DNA of 64,000 nucleotides from Stenotrophomonas africana. GTDB lineage: Bacteria; Pseudomonadota; Gammaproteobacteria; Xanthomonadales; Xanthomonadaceae. The notes under the pieces are model-generated. The model made no database searches. It worked only from the letters and a program-made list of their open reading frames with translations, and was not told where the DNA came from. Below, piece by piece: positions 9,525-18,936 of this stretch. The stretch lies in the NCBI RefSeq assembly GCF_013004645.1, contig NZ_JABEME010000011.1, forward strand, positions 81,848-145,847, written 5' to 3'. A program made the position numbers and the translations under genes. Within the stretch, counting starts at the first letter, position 1; each line of letters starts with the position of its first letter.

Positions 9525-9664
9525 CCTAGCAATACCCCTGAAGGCGGCCTCCCAGCGGGAGTCCGGACCCGGAAGGAGGGCCGCAACCGGCAGGCACTGC
9601 AGGTTGCAACCGGAATCCAGTCACCGGAGTCTTTCCGGAAAAGGGGCCCAGCGGGCCCTTTGTC
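9525..9664 (+). ncRNA. rimP leader-like structured RNA with terminator (putative attenuator)
   Basis: About 140 nt between a promoter candidate and rimP fold into a series of helices. Helix 1 pairs 9544-9552 with 9575-9584 (one bulge) and encloses CGGG/CCCG at 9556-9559/968-9571. Helix 2 is GCAACC/GGTTGC (9583-9588/9602-9607), and the sequence GCAACCGG recurs at 9606-9613. Helix 3 is CCGGA/TCCGG (9624-9628/9634-9638). A terminator-like hairpin AAAGGGGCCC-agc-GGGCCCTTT (9640-9661) with a weak T tail follows. Rfam describes a gammaproteobacterial rimP leader with a terminal intrinsic terminator in just this position; membership here is inferred from place and shape, not from a covariance search. 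Confidence 0.55.
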
Positions 9665-9730
9665 GTTTCCGGGGCGTCATGTTTCCATGCCGGCCAAGGC
9701 CGGCACCCAACCAAGAGATCAAGGCAGGCT

Positions 9731-10321
9731 GTGAGCGACAAGGCAACCGACATCGCGAATCTGCTCGCCCCGACCGTTGTGTCGCTGGGCCTGGAGCTGC
9801 TGGGCGTTGAGTATCTGCCGGCCCCCGGCGGTGCGACCCTGCGCCTTTACATCGACGTGCCGCTGGCTGAACAGCCCGAGCGCATCATCAATGTCGACGA
9901 CTGCGAGCGGGTCAGCCGCGAAGTGTCGGCACAGATGGACGTCGAAGACCCGATCAGCGGCAACTACACGCTGGAAGTGTCTTCGCCGGGCGTCGATCGC
10001 CCGCTGTTCAACCTGGAGCAGTTCGGCCGTCACCTCGGCGAAATGGCCAAGGTCACGCTGAAGCTGCCGCAGGACAACCGTCGCCGCCTGCAGGGCCGCA
10101 TCGAAGCCATCGACGAGACCGCAGGTGCCATCACCTTCATCGTCGACAAGGCCGAAGTGGTCGTGTCGGCCGACAACATCGACAAGGCACGGATCATGCC
10201 CGACTGGGTGGCGCTGGGGCTGGCCCCGAGCAAGCCGACCGGTCCGGCACCGAAGCGTCCGAAGCCGAACACGAATTCTTCTTCCAACGAGCCGGCGGCA
10301 AAAAAGCCGCGCGCGGAGTGA
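9731..10321 (+). CDS. rimP: ribosome maturation factor RimP
   Basis: Cytoplasmic factor needed for late maturation of the 30S subunit. The 196-residue protein has the two RimP domains: an N-terminal alpha/beta domain ([28 protein letters not shown]) with the [20 protein letters not shown] hallmark near residues 76-95, then an SH3-like domain. A low-complexity Pro/Lys/Asn tail of about 30 residues (from about 165) extends beyond E. coli RimP. GTG at 9731 is the start. It opens the operon shared with nusA and infB. Confidence 0.95.
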   Translation: MSDKATDIANLLAPTVVSLGLELLGVEYLPAPGGATLRLYIDVPLAEQPERIINVDDCERVSREVSAQMDVEDPISGNYTLEVSSPGVDRPLFNLEQFGRHLGEMAKVTLKLPQDNRRRLQGRIEAIDETAGAITFIVDKAEVVVSADNIDKARIMPDWVALGLAPSKPTGPAPKRPKPNTNSSSNEPAAKKPRAE

Positions 10322-10325
10322 GCCA

Positions 10326-11837
10326 ATGAGCAAGGAACTGTTGCTGGTAGTCGACGCGGTCGCCAACGAGAAGGGCGTGCCGCGTGAAGTGATCTTCGAT
10401 GCCATCGAGGCCGCCCTGGCCTCGGCAGCGAAGAAGCGCTATCCCGACGAGGAAGTGCTGACCCGTGTGGTCATCGACCACAAGGATGGCAGCTACGAAA
10501 CCTTCCGCCGCTGGGAAGTGGTGGCCGATGACGTGGTCATGGAATCGCCGGACCGCCAGATCCGCCTGATGGATGCCGTCGATGAAGCCGAAGGCGTGGA
10601 CGTCGGCGACTACATCGAAGAGCAGATCGAAAACCCGGATTTCGGGCGCATTGCCGCCCAGGCCGCCAAGCAGGTCATCGTCCAGCGCGTGCGCGAAGCC
10701 GAGCGTCAGCAGGTCGTGGATGCCTGGAAGGATCGCGTCGGCGAGCTGATCACCGGTGTGGTCAAGCGCGCCGAGCGCGGCAACATCTATGTCGACCTCG
10801 GTGGCAACGCCGAAGGCTTCATTCCGAAGGACAAGGGCATTCCGCGCGACGTGCTGCGCGCTGGTGACCGCGTGCGCGGCTACCTGGCCGAAGTCCGTTC
10901 GGAACCGCGTGGCCCGCAGCTGTTCATCAGCCGTGCCGCCCCGGAATTCATGATCGAGCTGTTCAAGCTGGAAGTGCCGGAAGTCGGCCAGGGCCTGGTG
11001 GAAATCAAGGCCTGTGCCCGTGACCCGGGCGATCGCGCCAAGATCGCCGTGCTGGCCCACGACCAGCGCACCGATCCGATCGGTGCCTGCATCGGCATGC
11101 GCGGTTCGCGCGTGCAGGCCGTGTCCAACGAGCTCAATGGCGAGCGCGTGGACATCGTGCTGTGGAACGACAACCCGGCCAACTTCGTCATCAACGCGAT
11201 GGCGCCGGCTGAAGTGCAGTCGATCATCGTCGATGAAGACAAGCACTCGATGGACCTGGCCGTTGCCGAAGACCGCCTGGCCCAGGCAATCGGCAAGGGC
11301 GGCCAGAACGTGCGCCTGGCCAGCCGCCTGACCGGCTGGCAGCTCAACGTGATGACCCAGGACCAGGTCACCGCCAAGTCGGAGGCCGAGCAGGCTTCGG
11401 CCCGCCAGCTGTTCATGGACAAGCTGGAAGTGGACGAGGAAATCGCCGGCATCCTGGTCAGCGAAGGCTTCGGCACTGTCGAGGAAATCGCATATGTCCC
11501 GGTCGGCGAACTGCTGGCCGTGGAAGGTTTCGACGAAGACATCGTCGAAGAGCTGCGCGCTCGTGCCCGCGATGCGCTGCTCAATGAGGCCCTGGCAGTC
11601 GAGGAAGGCCTTGAAGACGGCCAGCCGGCGCAGGACCTGCTGTCCCTGAAGGGCATGGACGAAGCCACCGCATATGCGCTGGCCGGCCACGGCGTGCGCA
11701 CCAGTGAGGACCTGTCCGATCTGGCCGCCGACGAGGTCATGGACTTCGGCATCGAAGGGCTGGATCAGGCGCGCGCCGCTGCGCTGATCCTGGCCGCACG
11801 TGCCGAGGAGATCGCCCGACTGGAACGCGGCGAATGA
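10326..11837 (+). CDS. nusA: transcription termination/antitermination factor NusA
   Basis: RNA polymerase-associated elongation factor of 503 residues that modulates pausing, intrinsic termination and antitermination. In order: N-terminal RNAP-binding domain (residues 1-125), S1 domain (GNIYVDLGGNAEGFIPKDKG, around 155-175), two KH domains (GACIGMRGSRVQAV; LAQAIGKGGQNVRLASRL), and two C-terminal acidic helical repeats. ATG at 10326 lies 4 bp after the rimP stop and gives the expected MSKELLLVVDAVANEKGV N-terminus; the open frame further upstream is an rimP shadow. Confidence 0.97.
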   Translation: MSKELLLVVDAVANEKGVPREVIFDAIEAALASAAKKRYPDEEVLTRVVIDHKDGSYETFRRWEVVADDVVMESPDRQIRLMDAVDEAEGVDVGDYIEEQIENPDFGRIAAQAAKQVIVQRVREAERQQVVDAWKDRVGELITGVVKRAERGNIYVDLGGNAEGFIPKDKGIPRDVLRAGDRVRGYLAEVRSEPRGPQLFISRAAPEFMIELFKLEVPEVGQGLVEIKACARDPGDRAKIAVLAHDQRTDPIGACIGMRGSRVQAVSNELNGERVDIVLWNDNPANFVINAMAPAEVQSIIVDEDKHSMDLAVAEDRLAQAIGKGGQNVRLASRLTGWQLNVMTQDQVTAKSEAEQASARQLFMDKLEVDEEIAGILVSEGFGTVEEIAYVPVGELLAVEGFDEDIVEELRARARDALLNEALAVEEGLEDGQPAQDLLSLKGMDEATAYALAGHGVRTSEDLSDLAADEVMDFGIEGLDQARAAALILAARAEEIARLERGE

Positions 11838-11929
11838 GCCGGCAATGAACAGGGCCCTGAGCCGCTCAGGGCGTAGAATCCGCGCCACCTCCAGATGCGG
11901 GGGGGCGCCCACAAGATCATAGGATCCGA

Positions 11930-14581
11930 ATGTCGCAGCAAACCACCATCCGCAAGCTTGCCGAACTGGTCAACACGCCGGTCGAAAAACTGCTGGAACA
12001 GCTGGCCGGTGCCGGCATGAAGTTCAGCGGTCCCGACCAGGTCGTGACCAGCACCGAGAAGGTGAAGCTCCTGGGCTTCCTTCGTCGTTCGCACGGCAAG
12101 CCCGAGCAGGCCCCGGAAGAAACTGATCAGTCTGCAAAGAAGATCACGCTCAACCGCCGGAAACAGCAGGAAGTGACGGTCAGTTCCGGTCGCAGCAAGA
12201 CGACCGTGAATGTGGAGGTGCGCCAGAAGCGTACCTACGTCAAGGATGGTGCTCGCGCCATGACCCCGGACGAAGAACGCGCCGACATCCTGCGCAAGCT
12301 GGAAGAGTCGCGCGCGCGCAACCTCGCCGAACAGCAGGCACTGGCCGAGAAGGATCGTCTGCGCGACGAAGCCATTGTCCGCGCCCGTGAGGAAGAGGTC
12401 GCCGCCAAGGAACGCGCAGAGGCCGAGAAGAAGGCCGCCGAGGAAGCTGCCGCTGCCGCCAAGGCGGCCGAGGCGCTGGCTGCCAGCAAGCCGAAGGTGC
12501 GCGCTCCGATCGACGAAACCGCGCCGCGCCCGCCGCGTACCCCGGCTGCCGCTCCGGCTGCACCGCGTGGTGCACCGCCGGCACCGCCGCGCAGCGACGA
12601 CCGCAACAACCGCAGCGCGCCGCGCAACGAGCGTGGCCCGGGTGATCGCTTTGCCGGCCAGATGCATCTGTCGGCGGCTGATCGTGCGCGTCGTGGCAAC
12701 AGCAACAACAGCAACACCCGGGGTCGTCCGGGTGGTCGCAACCAGAGTGGCGGCCGTCGCGACATGTCGCGTGGTGGCAGCAACGCCGGTCCGCACGCCT
12801 TCGAGCGTCCGACCGCACCGGTGGTGCGTGAAGTGGCGATCGGCGACACCATCACTGTGGCCGACCTGGCGCAGAAGCTCGCGCTGAAGGGCGGCGAGGT
12901 GGTGAAGGCGCTGTTCAAGATGGGCGTGATGGCCACCATCACCCAGTCCATCGACCATGACACTGCCGCGCTGGTGACCGAAGAACTCGGCCACAAGGCG
13001 ATCCGTGCCAACGACAACGACGCCGAAGACGCACTGCTGGCCTCGACCGGTGAAAACCAGGGCGAAGCCACCCAGCGTCCGCCGGTGGTCACCATCATGG
13101 GTCACGTCGACCACGGCAAGACCTCGCTGCTGGATTACATCCGCCGCACCAAGGTCGCCACCGGCGAAGCCGGCGGCATCACCCAGCACATCGGTGCCTA
13201 CCACGTGGATACGCCGAAGGGCGTGATCAGCTTCCTGGATACCCCGGGCCACGCGGCATTCACCTCGATGCGTGCGCGCGGCGCCAAGCTGACCGACATC
13301 GTGGTGCTGGTCGTGGCCGCCGATGACGGTGTCATGCCGCAGACCAAGGAAGCGATCCAGCACGCGCGTTCGGCGGGTGTGCCGCTGATCGTGGCGATCA
13401 ACAAGATCGACAAGTCCGATGCCGACCCGATGCGGGTCAAGAACGAACTGCTGTCCGAGCAGGTCGTGGCCGAAGACTTCGGTGGTGACACCCAGATGGT
13501 GGAGATCTCGGCCAAGACCGGCCTGGGCGTCGACGACCTGCTGGATGCCATCTCGATCCAGGCCGAACTGCTGGAACTGAAGGCGGTCGACGAAGGCCGC
13601 GCCGCGGGCGTGGTGATCGAATCGTCGCTGGACAAGGGCCGTGGCCCGGTCGCCACGGTGCTGGTGCAGCAGGGCCGCCTGAAGAAGGGCGACTACCTGG
13701 TGTGCGGCATCCAGTACGGCCGCGTGCGTGCGCTGTTCGACGAAACCGGCAAGCAGCCGGAGTTCGCCGGCCCGTCCATCCCGGTGCAGGTCCTGGGCCT
13801 GTCCGGCGTGCCGGAAGCCGGTGACGACTTTGTGGTCGTCGAGGACGAGCGTCTGGCCAAGGACGTTGCCCAGCAGCGTGAGACCAAGCGCCGTGAATCG
13901 CGCCTGGTCGCCACCGCTGGCAGCCGCATGGAAGACATCATGGCGACCCTGGGCAAGGGCGAGGGCCAGCAGGTCCTCAACCTGGTCATCAAGGCCGACG
14001 TGCAGGGTTCGGTGCAGGCCCTGAGCCAGGCACTGGTCGCGCTGTCCAACGAAGACATCCGCATCAACGTGATCCACTCCGGCGTGGGCGGCATCACCGA
14101 GTCGGACGCCAACTCGGCGGCCGCTTCCAAGGCCACCGTCATCGGCTTCAACGTGCGTGCGGATGCTTCGGCCCGTCGCATCATTGAATCCAACGGCGTG
14201 GACCTGCGTTACTTCTCAATCATCTATGACGTGATCGATCAGGTGAAGCAGGTGGCCTCCGGTCTGCTGGGCGTGGAGATCCGCGAAGAGATCATCGGTA
14301 TCGCCGAGGTCCGCGACGTCTTCCGCAGCTCCAAGCTGGGCGCCGTCGCCGGTTCGATGGTCATCGAGGGCGTGGTCAAGCGCAACAAGCCGATCCGCGT
14401 GCTGCGCGACAGCGTGGTGATCTTCGAGGGCGAGCTGGAATCGCTGCGTCGCTTCAAGGAGAACGTCGAGGAAGTCCGCAACGGTACCGAATGCGGTATC
14501 GCGGTGAAGGCCTACAACGACGTCAAGCCGGGTGATCAGATCGAGTGCTTCGAGCGTATCGAAGTGCCGCGCACCCTGTAA
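11930..14581 (+). CDS. infB: translation initiation factor IF-2
   Basis: GTPase that delivers fMet-tRNA to the 30S initiation complex and promotes subunit joining. The 883-residue protein has an N-terminal IF2_N domain, a long Ala/Glu/Lys-rich and then Pro/Arg/Asn-rich linker (about 140-290), a second IF2_N-like domain, the G domain with GHVDHGKT at 391-398, DTPGHAAF and NKIDKSD, and the beta-barrel C2 region that binds fMet-tRNA. Start ATG at 11930. Its position next to initiator tRNAs, RimP and RbfA groups translation-initiation functions together. Confidence 0.98.
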   Translation: MSQQTTIRKLAELVNTPVEKLLEQLAGAGMKFSGPDQVVTSTEKVKLLGFLRRSHGKPEQAPEETDQSAKKITLNRRKQQEVTVSSGRSKTTVNVEVRQKRTYVKDGARAMTPDEERADILRKLEESRARNLAEQQALAEKDRLRDEAIVRAREEEVAAKERAEAEKKAAEEAAAAAKAAEALAASKPKVRAPIDETAPRPPRTPAAAPAAPRGAPPAPPRSDDRNNRSAPRNERGPGDRFAGQMHLSAADRARRGNSNNSNTRGRPGGRNQSGGRRDMSRGGSNAGPHAFERPTAPVVREVAIGDTITVADLAQKLALKGGEVVKALFKMGVMATITQSIDHDTAALVTEELGHKAIRANDNDAEDALLASTGENQGEATQRPPVVTIMGHVDHGKTSLLDYIRRTKVATGEAGGITQHIGAYHVDTPKGVISFLDTPGHAAFTSMRARGAKLTDIVVLVVAADDGVMPQTKEAIQHARSAGVPLIVAINKIDKSDADPMRVKNELLSEQVVAEDFGGDTQMVEISAKTGLGVDDLLDAISIQAELLELKAVDEGRAAGVVIESSLDKGRGPVATVLVQQGRLKKGDYLVCGIQYGRVRALFDETGKQPEFAGPSIPVQVLGLSGVPEAGDDFVVVEDERLAKDVAQQRETKRRESRLVATAGSRMEDIMATLGKGEGQQVLNLVIKADVQGSVQALSQALVALSNEDIRINVIHSGVGGITESDANSAAASKATVIGFNVRADASARRIIESNGVDLRYFSIIYDVIDQVKQVASGLLGVEIREEIIGIAEVRDVFRSSKLGAVAGSMVIEGVVKRNKPIRVLRDSVVIFEGELESLRRFKENVEEVRNGTECGIAVKAYNDVKPGDQIECFERIEVPRTL

Positions 14582-14593
14582 TGCTGCAAGGCG

Positions 14594-14693
14594 GCCCGAC
14601 CAACGGTCGGGCCCCACCATGTACCTGTAGCGCCCGACCGTTGGTCGGGCGACAATCGAATCAAAGGTAGCGCCCGACCGTTGGTCGGGTGAC
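14594..14693. repeat. cluster of three SMAG-type palindromes
   Basis: The infB-rbfA gap carries GCCCGACCAACGGTCGGGC (14594-14612) and two nearly identical copies beginning GTAGCGCCCGACCGTTGGTC (14627-14653 and 14667-14693). Each could form a stable hairpin in the polycistronic mRNA, so the cluster may affect relative expression or stability of infB and rbfA. Confidence 0.75.
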
Positions 14694-14713
14694 AACTGAA
14701 CCAAGAGCTCCTC

Positions 14714-15097
14714 GTGCCCAAGACTTTCCATCGAACCGACCGTGTCTCCGCCCAGCTGCGCCGTGAACTCGGCACCCTGGTGCACAACGCCGTGCGTGAG
14801 CACGGGTTGCCCTCGGTGAGCGTGTCCGACGTGGAAATCACCCGCGACATGGCCCATGCCAAGGTGTTCGTCACCGCGCTGATGCCCGAACGTTCGGCTG
14901 AAGCCGTGGCCGGCCTGAAGGAGCTGGGCTATCGCCTGCGCATGGACCTGGCCCGCGCGATGAAGCTGCGCCACGTGCCGGAACTGCACTTCCACTACGA
15001 CGACTCGGTCGACCGTGGTGAGCACATCGACAACATCCTGCGCGACCTGCCCGATACGCTGGCCGCGGAGAAGCGTCGCGAGAGCGACGAAGAATAA
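14714..15097 (+). CDS. rbfA: 30S ribosome-binding factor RbfA
   Basis: KH-like 127-residue factor that binds the neck of the immature 30S subunit and assists 16S rRNA 5'-end processing and cold adaptation. Typical features are [14 protein letters not shown] near the N-terminus, [19 protein letters not shown], and the C-terminal [23 protein letters not shown] at 14714 is the start. Upstream lies the palindrome cluster; truB follows. Confidence 0.95.
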   Translation: MPKTFHRTDRVSAQLRRELGTLVHNAVREHGLPSVSVSDVEITRDMAHAKVFVTALMPERSAEAVAGLKELGYRLRMDLARAMKLRHVPELHFHYDDSVDRGEHIDNILRDLPDTLAAEKRRESDEE

Positions 15098-15169
15098 GCG
15101 CGCGACGCCGGGCATGCCCGGCGTTGTTGCATTCCGGCTGCGCGATGTCTGATGCAGACCCCGCTGCGG

Positions 15170-15193
15170 CAGTCGAGCATGGCTCGACTCTAC
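15170..15193. repeat. SMAG-type palindrome before truB
   Basis: CAGTCGAGCATGGCTCGACTCTAC, ending in CTAC (complement of GTAG). It lies 12 bp upstream of the chosen truB start, and the longer open frame that runs through it is therefore not taken as coding. Confidence 0.6.
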
Positions 15194-15204
15194 GAAATTC
15201 TGTC

Positions 15205-16113
15205 ATGACCCGAATTCAGTTCCGCCGCCTGGATGGCATCCTGCTGCTCGACAAGTCGACCGGCATGAGCTCCAACGCCGCCCTGCAGGTGGCCCGTCGC
15301 CTGTTCCGTGCCGAGAAGGGCGGCCATACCGGCAGCCTTGATCCGCTGGCCACCGGCCTGTTGCCGCTGTGCTTCGGCGAGGCAACCAAGATCGCCGGCC
15401 TGCTGCTCGGCTCGGCCAAGGCCTACGACGCCGAGATCATGCTCGGCCAGACCACCGATACCGATGACGCCGAAGGCCAGGTGCTGCTGCAGCGCCCGGT
15501 GCCTTCGATCAGCGCCGAGGCCCTGCAGGCGGCGCTGGTGCCGCTGACCGGCAGCATCCGCCAACGCGCCCCGATCTATTCGGCGCTGAAGCAGGGTGGG
15601 GAACCGCTGTATGTGAAGGCCCGCCGTGGGGATGTCATCGAGGCCCCGGAACGCGAGGTCCACGTGCATGCCATCGAGGTGCTGGAGCAGCAGCCGGAAC
15701 GGCTGCGCCTGCGGGTGACCTGCGGCTCCGGCACCTACATCCGCAGCCTGGCCCGCGACCTGGGCGAGGCGCTGGGCTGTGGTGCCCACATCAGCGCGCT
15801 GCGCCGCCTCTGGGTCGAGCCATTCCGTGAACCGGCGATGGTCACCCTGGATCAGCTGCGGGCGATGGTCGAGGCGGGTGACGAGACGGGCATGGACGCG
15901 CTGCTGCTGCCATTGGCGGCCGGCCTGGCTGAGTATCCGCGGATCGACCTCGATGCCGATCAGACCCACCGCTTCTGCGTCGGCCAGCGCCAGCGCGACC
16001 CGTCCTGGCCCCATGGCCTGGTGGCCGTGTTCGGTCCGGACGACGCTGTCCAGGGATTGGGCCAGGTCGATGACAGTGGCCTGCTGGCCCCGCAGCGTCG
16101 TTTCAACCTCTGA
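15205..16113 (+). CDS. truB: tRNA pseudouridine-55 synthase TruB
   Basis: Makes pseudouridine 55 in the T loop of most tRNAs. The 302-residue protein begins at ATG 15205 ([21 protein letters not shown]), the usual start for this family. The catalytic aspartate is D46 in [31 protein letters not shown] and [20 protein letters not shown] are further family motifs, and a C-terminal PUA-like region follows. It belongs to the rimP-pnp operon order. Confidence 0.96.
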   Translation: MTRIQFRRLDGILLLDKSTGMSSNAALQVARRLFRAEKGGHTGSLDPLATGLLPLCFGEATKIAGLLLGSAKAYDAEIMLGQTTDTDDAEGQVLLQRPVPSISAEALQAALVPLTGSIRQRAPIYSALKQGGEPLYVKARRGDVIEAPEREVHVHAIEVLEQQPERLRLRVTCGSGTYIRSLARDLGEALGCGAHISALRRLWVEPFREPAMVTLDQLRAMVEAGDETGMDALLLPLAAGLAEYPRIDLDADQTHRFCVGQRQRDPSWPHGLVAVFGPDDAVQGLGQVDDSGLLAPQRRFNL

Positions 16114-16140
16114 CCTGGCCTGCCGGTTCAGCCCCGGTCC

Positions 16141-16169
16141 TTGTCCCGGAAGCCCCCGCCCGTTACAAT
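16141..16169 (+). promoter_or_regulatory. sigma70-type promoter of rpsO
   Basis: TTGTCC (16141-16146), exactly 17 bp, TACAAT (16164-16169), in the truB-rpsO gap. The predicted transcript has a leader of about 110 nt, in line with the regulated rpsO leaders known in other bacteria. Confidence 0.65.
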
Positions 16170-16286
16170 TTCGCGGCCGTTTTCCGGCAGCCTGCCTCGC
16201 GCGGGTTTCATCCTTGTAGTCCACGGCGAGCCTGGCGGTGCGCGAAGCGCGTTCCTGCCGGCCACGCATCACAGAGAAAAAAGAAA

Positions 16287-16547
16287 ATGTCGATCGACAC
16301 CCAGAAGGTCATTGAAGACAACAAGCGCAGCTCGGCTGACACCGGCTCCCCGGAAGTCCAGGTTGCCCTGCTGACCGCCCGCATCGAACTGCTGACCGGC
16401 CACTTCAAGACCCACAAGAAGGACCACCACAGCCGCCGCGGCCTGCTGCAGATGGTCAACCGCCGTCGCAGCCTGCTCGACTACCTGAAGAAGAAGGACG
16501 TCGAGCGTTACAAGGCCCTGATTGAAAAGCTTGGCCTGCGTCGCTAA
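16287..16547 (+). CDS. rpsO: 30S ribosomal protein S15
   Basis: Primary 16S rRNA-binding protein of the small subunit, 86 residues, all-helical. The conserved core [35 protein letters not shown] and DYLKK is intact. Start ATG at 16287. A promoter precedes it and a strong terminator follows directly, so it can be expressed apart from truB and pnp; in E. coli S15 represses its own translation, and this may also be the case here. Confidence 0.98.
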   Translation: MSIDTQKVIEDNKRSSADTGSPEVQVALLTARIELLTGHFKTHKKDHHSRRGLLQMVNRRRSLLDYLKKKDVERYKALIEKLGLRR

Positions 16548-16559
16548 GCAACGAATCCC

Positions 16560-16592
16560 CCGCGGCGCAGCGATGCGCCGCGGTTTTGTTTT
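16560..16592 (+). terminator. intrinsic terminator between rpsO and pnp
   Basis: Perfect 10-bp stem CCGCGGCGCA/TGCGCCGCGG with GCGA tetraloop, followed by TTTTGTTTT. Some read-through to pnp is expected by analogy with E. coli. Confidence 0.9.
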
Positions 16593-16615
16593 GTAGCACC
16601 GCAATCCCCGATTCA

Positions 16616-16633
16616 GGCCGGAACGATCCGGCC
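16616..16633 (+). promoter_or_regulatory. hairpin in the pnp leader
   Basis: GGCCGG-AACGAT-CCGGCC 66 bases upstream of the pnp start. In E. coli a leader duplex cut by RNase III mediates pnp autoregulation; whether this shorter hairpin has that role is unknown. Confidence 0.35.
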
Positions 16634-16698
16634 ACCCGCTGGCGGCAAGGGTCGCCGACGGTCCAAATTCGCAGACAGCATCCCCAAGGACACCCTCC

Positions 16699-18807
16699 GT
16701 GGCAAAAATCACCAAAACCTTCCAGTACGGCAAGCACACCGTCACGCTCGAGACCGGCGAAGTCGCCCGTCAGGCCAGCGGTGCCGTCATCGTCAAGATG
16801 GACGACACCGTACTGCTGGTCACCGCCGTCGCCGCCAAGAGCGCGCGTGAAGGCCAGGACTTCTTCCCGCTGACCGTCGATTATCAGGAAAAGTTCTACG
16901 CCGGCGGCCGTATCCCGGGTGGTTTCTTCAAGCGTGAAGGCCGTGCGACCGAGAAGGAAACCCTGATCTCGCGTCTGATCGACCGTCCGATCCGTCCGCT
17001 GTTCCCGGAAGACTACAAGAACGAAGTGCAGATCATCGCCACGGTCATGTCGTTGAACCCGGACGTGGACGGCGACATTGCTGCCCTGATCGGTGCCTCG
17101 GCTGCCCTGTCGCTGGCCGGCACCCCGTTCATGGGCCCGATCGGCGCTGCCAAGGTCGGTTACAAGAACGGCGAGTACATCCTGAACCCGACCGTCAGCG
17201 AACTGGCTGACTCGCAGCTGGAGCTGGTCGTCGCCGGTACCTCCAACGCCGTGCTGATGGTTGAATCCGAAGCCGCGCTGCTGTCCGAAGAAGTGATGCT
17301 GGGCGCCGTGACCTTCGGTCACCGCGAGATGCAGAAGGTCATCAACGCGATCAACGAGCTGACCGTCGAAGCCGGCACCAAGCCGTCGACCTGGGAAGCC
17401 CCGGCCAAGAACGACGTGCTGATCTCCGCCCTGAAGGAAGCCATCGGCCCGCGCCTGGGCGAAGCCTTCCAGGTGCGCGACAAGCTGCAGCGCCGCGACG
17501 CCATCTCGGCGATCAAGAAGGACGTGTTCGAAACCCTGGCTGGCCGCGTGGCCGCTGAAGGCTGGAACCCGGCCGAGCTGTCGAAGGAATTCGGCGAGCT
17601 GGAATACCGCACCATGCGTGACTCGGTGCTGGACACCAAGGTCCGTATCGACGGCCGTGCGCTGGATACCGTCCGCCCGATCGCCGTGAAGACCGGCGTG
17701 CTGCCGCGTACCCACGGTTCCTCGCTGTTCACTCGCGGCGAAACCCAGGCCATCGTGACCATCACCCTGGGCACCGCCCGTGACGGCCAAGTCATCGACG
17801 CCGTTGCCGGTGAGTACAAGGAAAACTTCCTCTTCCACTACAACTTCCCTCCGTTCTCGGTGGGTGAGTGCGGCCGCATGATGGGTCCGAAGCGCCGCGA
17901 AATCGGCCACGGTCGCCTGGCCAAGCGCGGCGTGCTGGCTGTCATGCCGTCGCTGGAAGCCTTCCCGTACACCATCCGCGTCGTCTCGGAAATCACCGAG
18001 TCGAACGGTTCCTCGTCGATGGCTTCGGTCTGCGGTTCCTCGCTGGCCCTGATGGACGCCGGCGTGCCGGTGAAGGCGCCGGTTGCCGGTATCGCCATGG
18101 GTCTGGTCAAGGAAGGCGAGCGCTTCGTCGTCCTGTCCGACATCCTGGGTGACGAAGATCACCTGGGCGACATGGACTTCAAGGTGGCCGGTACCGCTGA
18201 GGGCATCTCCGCCCTGCAGATGGACATCAAGATCGAAGGCATCACCGAAGAGATCATGAAGCAGGCGCTGCAGCAGGCCAAGGCTGGTCGTCTGCACATC
18301 CTGGGCGAAATGGCCCACGGCCTGACCGCTCCGCGCGAAGAGCTGTCGGACTACGCGCCGCGCCTGCTGACCATCAAGATCCACCCGGACAAGATCCGCG
18401 AAGTGATCGGCAAGGGTGGCTCGACCATCCAGGCCATCACCAAGGAAACCGGCACCCAGATCGACATCCAGGACGACGGCACCATCGTCATCGCTTCGGT
18501 CAATGCCATCGCTGCGCAGGCTGCCAAGGCCCGCATCGAGCAGATCACCTCGGATGTCGAGCCGGGCCGCATCTACGAAGGCAAGGTCGCCAAGATCATG
18601 GACTTCGGTGCGTTCGTCACGATCCTGCCGGGCAAGGACGGTCTGGTCCACGTGTCGCAGATCTCCAGCGATCGCGTCGAGAAGGTCGGCGACGTGCTGA
18701 AGGAAGGCGATGTGGTCAAGGTCAAGGTGCTGGAAGTCGACAAGCAGGGCCGTATCCGCCTGTCGATGAAGGCCGTGGAAGAAGGCGACGCCGTCAGCGC
18801 CGAGTAA
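16699..18807 (+). CDS. pnp: polyribonucleotide nucleotidyltransferase (PNPase)
   Basis: Trimeric phosphorolytic 3'-5' exoribonuclease and component of RNA-degrading complexes. The 702-residue protein has two RNase PH-like domains ([39 protein letters not shown]), an all-alpha linker, a KH domain ([15 protein letters not shown] near 565-580) and an S1 domain ([25 protein letters not shown] sequence near 635-655). The start is GTG at 16699, preceded by AAGGACACC. It closes the rimP-pnp block. Confidence 0.98.
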   Translation: MAKITKTFQYGKHTVTLETGEVARQASGAVIVKMDDTVLLVTAVAAKSAREGQDFFPLTVDYQEKFYAGGRIPGGFFKREGRATEKETLISRLIDRPIRPLFPEDYKNEVQIIATVMSLNPDVDGDIAALIGASAALSLAGTPFMGPIGAAKVGYKNGEYILNPTVSELADSQLELVVAGTSNAVLMVESEAALLSEEVMLGAVTFGHREMQKVINAINELTVEAGTKPSTWEAPAKNDVLISALKEAIGPRLGEAFQVRDKLQRRDAISAIKKDVFETLAGRVAAEGWNPAELSKEFGELEYRTMRDSVLDTKVRIDGRALDTVRPIAVKTGVLPRTHGSSLFTRGETQAIVTITLGTARDGQVIDAVAGEYKENFLFHYNFPPFSVGECGRMMGPKRREIGHGRLAKRGVLAVMPSLEAFPYTIRVVSEITESNGSSSMASVCGSSLALMDAGVPVKAPVAGIAMGLVKEGERFVVLSDILGDEDHLGDMDFKVAGTAEGISALQMDIKIEGITEEIMKQALQQAKAGRLHILGEMAHGLTAPREELSDYAPRLLTIKIHPDKIREVIGKGGSTIQAITKETGTQIDIQDDGTIVIASVNAIAAQAAKARIEQITSDVEPGRIYEGKVAKIMDFGAFVTILPGKDGLVHVSQISSDRVEKVGDVLKEGDVVKVKVLEVDKQGRIRLSMKAVEEGDAVSAE

Positions 18808-18867
18808 TCGACCTCCGGTCGATTGCGCGGTGGGTGGGGACCGTTGGTCCTCACGCTTTCGCAAATG

Positions 18868-18895
18868 AAAAAGCGGGCTTCGGCCCGCTTTTTCT
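18868..18895 (+). terminator. intrinsic terminator after pnp
   Basis: AAAAAGCGGGC-TTCG-GCCCGCTTTTTC: a classic stem with UUCG tetraloop and T tract, 60 bp after the pnp stop. Confidence 0.93.
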
Positions 18896-18936
18896 TTGCC
18901 TGTCATCCAGCGCGCTGCAGCCGCTATGCTTCGGCC

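Noticed and set aside
9544..9614. Possible 4.5S (signal recognition particle) RNA because of GGAAGGAGGGCCGCAACC
   Set aside because: The GGAAGG resemblance does not come with the conserved AGCAG asymmetric loop, and the pairing forms three separate helices instead of one long hairpin.
12375..12887. Rightward frame inside infB, Arg/Pro/Ala-rich
   Set aside because: Shadow of the IF2 linker in another frame; no initiation site or domain.
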